This document shows positions 61,680-64,000 of a stretch of DNA of 64,000 bases, in pieces; position 1 is the first letter of the stretch; every line of letters starts with the position of its first letter. A program made the position numbers and the translations under genes. Under the pieces are notes generated by a model, which worked only from the letters and a program-made list of their open reading frames with translations, was not told the DNA's origin and did no database searches. This DNA is from Microbacterium sp. GTDB taxonomy: Bacteria; Actinomycetota; Actinomycetes; Actinomycetales; Microbacteriaceae. Location: NCBI GenBank assembly GCA_031277945.1, contig JAITLK010000003.1:496001-560000 (forward strand). The letters are read 5' to 3'.

Positions 61680-63410
61680 ATGAGGCGCGCGCACGTCACG
61701 TCTCCCGACAGTCAGGACCCTATGTTCAGCGATGCCGAACGCCGCGCGATGGCGCGGGCCCTGGTGCTCGCGGCGCGCGGCCCCCGCGGCGTCAACCCGC
61801 AGGTCGGCGCCGTCATCCTTTCGCCGGAAGGCGAGGTGATGGCCGAGGGCTGGCACCGCGGGGCGGGAACCCCCCACGCGGAAGTGGACGCTCTGTCCCA
61901 TCTCCCTGCGGGAGCGGCGCGTGGCACGACCGCTGTCGTCACGCTCGAGCCGTGCAATCACACCGGACGCACCGGGCCCTGCGCACAGGCGCTGATCGAC
62001 GCGGGCGTCGCCCGGGTGGTCTACGCCCTGGCTGATCCGGGTGCCGTCTCCGGCGGTGGCGCCGGCCGTCTGGCCTCCGCCGGAGTGGACGTCGTGTCCG
62101 GGCTGCTCAGTGTCGAAGCCGCACAGCTCATCGAATCCTGGCTGGAGCTCATCCGTCTCGGCCGGCCGCGCGTCACCGTGAAGTGGGCGCAGAGCCTGGA
62201 CGGGCGCGCCGCCGCCGACGACGGCACGAGCCAGTGGATCACCGGGCCCGAGGCGCGCGCCGATGTGCACCGACGCCGCGCCGAGCACGACGCCATCGTG
62301 GTGGGAACGGGAACGGTGCTCGCCGATGACCCCTCGCTCACGGCCCGCCACGGCGATGAGCTGTACGACCACCAGCCGATTCCCGTCGTGATCGGAGAGC
62401 GCGCCGTCCCCGCGGACGCGCGCCTGCACGCGCACCCCCGGGAGCTCATCCACGCACGCACCCACGATCTGGCCGCGGTGCTGGCCGACCTTGCCGAACG
62501 CGGTGTTCAATCCGTCTTCGTCGAGGGCGGCCCGTCGCTGGCTTCGGCATTCTTCGCCGCCGGGCTCGTGGACGAGGTCCTGGTGTACACCGCCCCCGTC
62601 CTGCTCGGCGGCTCACGCCTCGCTCTCGGCGAGATCGGCGTACCGTCGATGCCGGAGGCGATCCGCCTCACCGAACCCGCCATCACCGCCCTCGGATCCG
62701 ACCAGCTCCTTCACGCTCGCGTGACGCCCCTCGTCTCAACCGCGCCCGGCGCGCACACCATCACGGAAGAGCCCCGCATGATCGACAACTCCCGCACGGC
62801 AGCCTCCACCACCATCCGCAGCGCCGAGGCGACCGTCCCCACCGTGCACGGCACCTTCCGATTCCTCGCGTACCACGACGCCGAGGCCGGCACCGACCAC
62901 CTCGCCATCGTGGCGGGAGAGCTCGGAGAGCGCGCGCTCGTCCGCGTGCACTCGGAGTGCCTGACCGGCGAGGCGTTCGGCTCCGAGAAGTGCGAGTGCG
63001 GTCCGCAGCTGGATGCCGCCCTGGACCTGATCAACGAGCACGGCGGCGTGGTCATCTACATGCGCGGCCAGGAGGGGCGCGGTATCGGCCTGCTCAACAA
63101 GCTGCGGGCATACGCGCTGCAGGAGCAGGGGCTGGACACCCTCGACGCCAACCTGGCGCTGGGTCTTCCGGCCGACGCGCGCGACTACCGGGCCGCCGCG
63201 GCGATCCTGGCGGATCTCGGTGTGCACGAGGTTCGTCTGCTCACCAACAACACCGACAAGGTCCACCAGCTGGAGAGCCTGGGCGTCACGGTGGCGGAAC
63301 AGGTCCCCCTCGTGGTGGGAGTCGGCCCGAACAACGAGGGCTACCTCGAGACCAAGCGCGCGCGCATGGGGCACATCATCGACGACGCGCTGCTGCACCC
63401 TCAGGGCTGA
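61680..63410 (+). CDS. Fused riboflavin enzyme: RibD (deaminase + reductase) joined to GTP cyclohydrolase II (RibA)
   Basis: A 576-residue protein in one uninterrupted frame. Residues ~15-150: cytidine-deaminase-like RibD domain with zinc ligands His66, Cys92 and Cys101 (PHAEVDAL; EPCNHTGRTGPC) and catalytic Glu68. Residues ~163-355: RibD reductase (VTVKWAQSLDGRAA, VGTGTVLADDPSLTAR, FVEGGPSLASAFF). Residues ~380-576: GTP cyclohydrolase II with SECLTGEAFGSEKCECG (zinc Cys427, Cys438, Cys440), QEGRGIGLLNKLRAY and LLTNNTDK. One chain would thus do the first three steps from GTP apart from dephosphorylation. No DHBP synthase (RibB) domain is present. Inside, ggaagag (62765-62771) stands 6 bases before an in-frame ATG at 62778 (Met367), so a separate RibA could also be made. 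No other rib genes are in view. Confidence 0.9.
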   Translation: MRRAHVTSPDSQDPMFSDAERRAMARALVLAARGPRGVNPQVGAVILSPEGEVMAEGWHRGAGTPHAEVDALSHLPAGAARGTTAVVTLEPCNHTGRTGPCAQALIDAGVARVVYALADPGAVSGGGAGRLASAGVDVVSGLLSVEAAQLIESWLELIRLGRPRVTVKWAQSLDGRAAADDGTSQWITGPEARADVHRRRAEHDAIVVGTGTVLADDPSLTARHGDELYDHQPIPVVIGERAVPADARLHAHPRELIHARTHDLAAVLADLAERGVQSVFVEGGPSLASAFFAAGLVDEVLVYTAPVLLGGSRLALGEIGVPSMPEAIRLTEPAITALGSDQLLHARVTPLVSTAPGAHTITEEPRMIDNSRTAASTTIRSAEATVPTVHGTFRFLAYHDAEAGTDHLAIVAGELGERALVRVHSECLTGEAFGSEKCECGPQLDAALDLINEHGGVVIYMRGQEGRGIGLLNKLRAYALQEQGLDTLDANLALGLPADARDYRAAAAILADLGVHEVRLLTNNTDKVHQLESLGVTVAEQVPLVVGVGPNNEGYLETKRARMGHIIDDALLHPQG

Positions 63411-63568
63411 GCCGATCGCCGCGTGAAGCGGTGACGTTTCGTGAAGCGCTTCCTGATGAAACACTGAAGACGGGCGTACGCTGACATCTGCGACGGGCAA
63501 CCGTACTCGTCGTCACAGGTGACGCATCGTCGAGCCGCCGGGGAGCGTCAACCCTGCGACTCGGCGAC

Positions 63569-63588
63569 GAGCGGTGCTCACACCGCTC
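63569..63588 (+). other. Hairpin just upstream of the MFS gene
   Basis: Perfect 8-bp stem gagcggtg / caccgctc with a ctca loop, followed by cccctttgcg, ending 15 bases before the ATG of the next gene. It may be a terminator of the rib gene or a structure in the 5' leader of the MFS message. The rest of the 193-base gap holds nothing I can identify. Confidence 0.45.
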
Positions 63589-63603
63589 CCCTTTGCGAGA
63601 GAT

Positions 63604-64000
63604 ATGTCACAGTCCACAACTTCCACCCCGCCCGCCGCCACTCCCGTCAACTCACGTACGCGCGTCATCACCGCGAGCCTCATCGGCACCACGATCGAGT
63701 TCTACGACTTCTACGCGTACGCCACGGCGGCCGTGCTGGTCTTCCCCACGCTGTTCTTCCCCGGCACCGATCCGACGGCGAGCCTGCTGTCCAGCTTCGC
63801 GGTGTTCGGGGCCGCCATGGTCGCGCGCCCCATCGGTGCGATCGTCTTCGGTCACTTCGGAGACAAGTTCGGCCGAAAGGCCACGCTGGTCGCCTCCCTG
63901 CTGACCATGGGAATCGCCACGTTCCTGATCGGCTGCCTTCCCACTTTCGAGAACATCGGCTGGATCGCGGCATTGCTGCTGCTCGTCCTGCGTCTCGCTC
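63604..64000 (+). CDS. MFS transporter, metabolite:H+ symporter (MHS/ShiA-ProP-like), N-terminal part
   Basis: The gene runs off the right edge; 132 codons are seen. After a Ser/Thr/Pro-rich N-terminus, the first helix begins ITASLIGTTIEFYDFYAYA, the hallmark of MHS-family symporters (T-T-I-E-F-Y-D-F), and the loop after helix 2 reads GHFGDKFGRKATLV (motif A). ARPIGAIVFGHFGDK is also typical. Such proteins import organic acids, proline/betaine or shikimate. The ATG at 63604 follows gcgagag. Confidence 0.87.
   Translation, partial: MSQSTTSTPPAATPVNSRTRVITASLIGTTIEFYDFYAYATAAVLVFPTLFFPGTDPTASLLSSFAVFGAAMVARPIGAIVFGHFGDKFGRKATLVASLLTMGIATFLIGCLPTFENIGWIAALLLLVLRLA

Noticed and set aside
1..64000. 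CRISPR array, insertion sequence or prophage
   Set aside because: No regularly spaced repeats, no transposase or integrase frames and no phage-type genes were seen.

Overview
The window is about 64 kb of very GC-rich chromosomal DNA from an actinobacterium, most likely Microbacteriaceae (Microbacterium-like). The evidence is the codon use, many leaderless-type starts (a TAnnnT hexamer 6-7 bases before the start codon), actinobacterial protein types (Rv3303c-like LpdA, AccA3-type carboxylase, sdhCDAB order, class II purine nucleoside phosphorylase), and a gene order that recalls the Mycobacterium tuberculosis accA3 - lpdA - deoD - pmmB - add - deoA - cdd - sdhCDAB - trpS stretch. The genus is an inference; no rRNA or tRNA gene was seen.

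Layout. 0-8.4 kb: the end of an acyl-CoA carboxylase alpha subunit, a membrane protein, LpdA, a purine nucleoside phosphorylase/phosphosugar mutase pair, an MFS exporter behind a palindromic operator, and an acetyltransferase coupled to a small HPr-like protein. 8.4-16.1 kb: a mannitol PTS locus holding a PRD regulator, a lone EIIB, ptsH, ptsI, mtlA, mtlF and mtlD. 16.2-20.3 kb: a TauE-like permease, then a coupled flavin monooxygenase, BASS transporter and SDR epimerase. 20.3-28.9 kb (minus strand): a nucleoside uptake and salvage operon (BMP lipoprotein, ATPase, two permeases, cytidine deaminase, thymidine phosphorylase, adenosine deaminase). 29-34 kb: GDP-mannose synthesis and succinate dehydrogenase. 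34-41.5 kb: housekeeping and repair genes (Nudix, two tandem BrkB-type membrane proteins, ExoIII, TrpRS, GNAT, lipoprotein, Fpg/Nei). 41.5-45.5 kb: a TetR-controlled sugar locus (MFS transporter plus intracellular GH3 glycosidase) with mirror-image operators. 45.5-47 kb: an AT-richer islet with a broken TetR copy, a small secreted orphan protein and a broken NTF2-like gene. 47-51.4 kb: glycerol kinase and glycerol-3-phosphate dehydrogenase with a divergent SorC-type regulator. 51.4-61.6 kb: a divergent peptide uptake and hydrolysis locus (M19-like and M24-like hydrolases, prolyl-iminopeptidase-like enzyme, two-domain Lrp regulator, complete Dpp-type ABC transporter). 61.7-64 kb: an uncommon RibD-RibA fusion, then a truncated MHS-type MFS transporter.

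Most of the window is carbon, nitrogen and nucleoside scavenging wired to local regulators. The less ordinary items are the RibD-RibA fusion with an internal start signal, the peptide locus whose M24 and M19 members have altered metal-ligand positions, the extra EIIB and HPr around the mannitol genes, the paired TetR operators with a decayed copy of the same regulator nearby, and the small secreted orphan.
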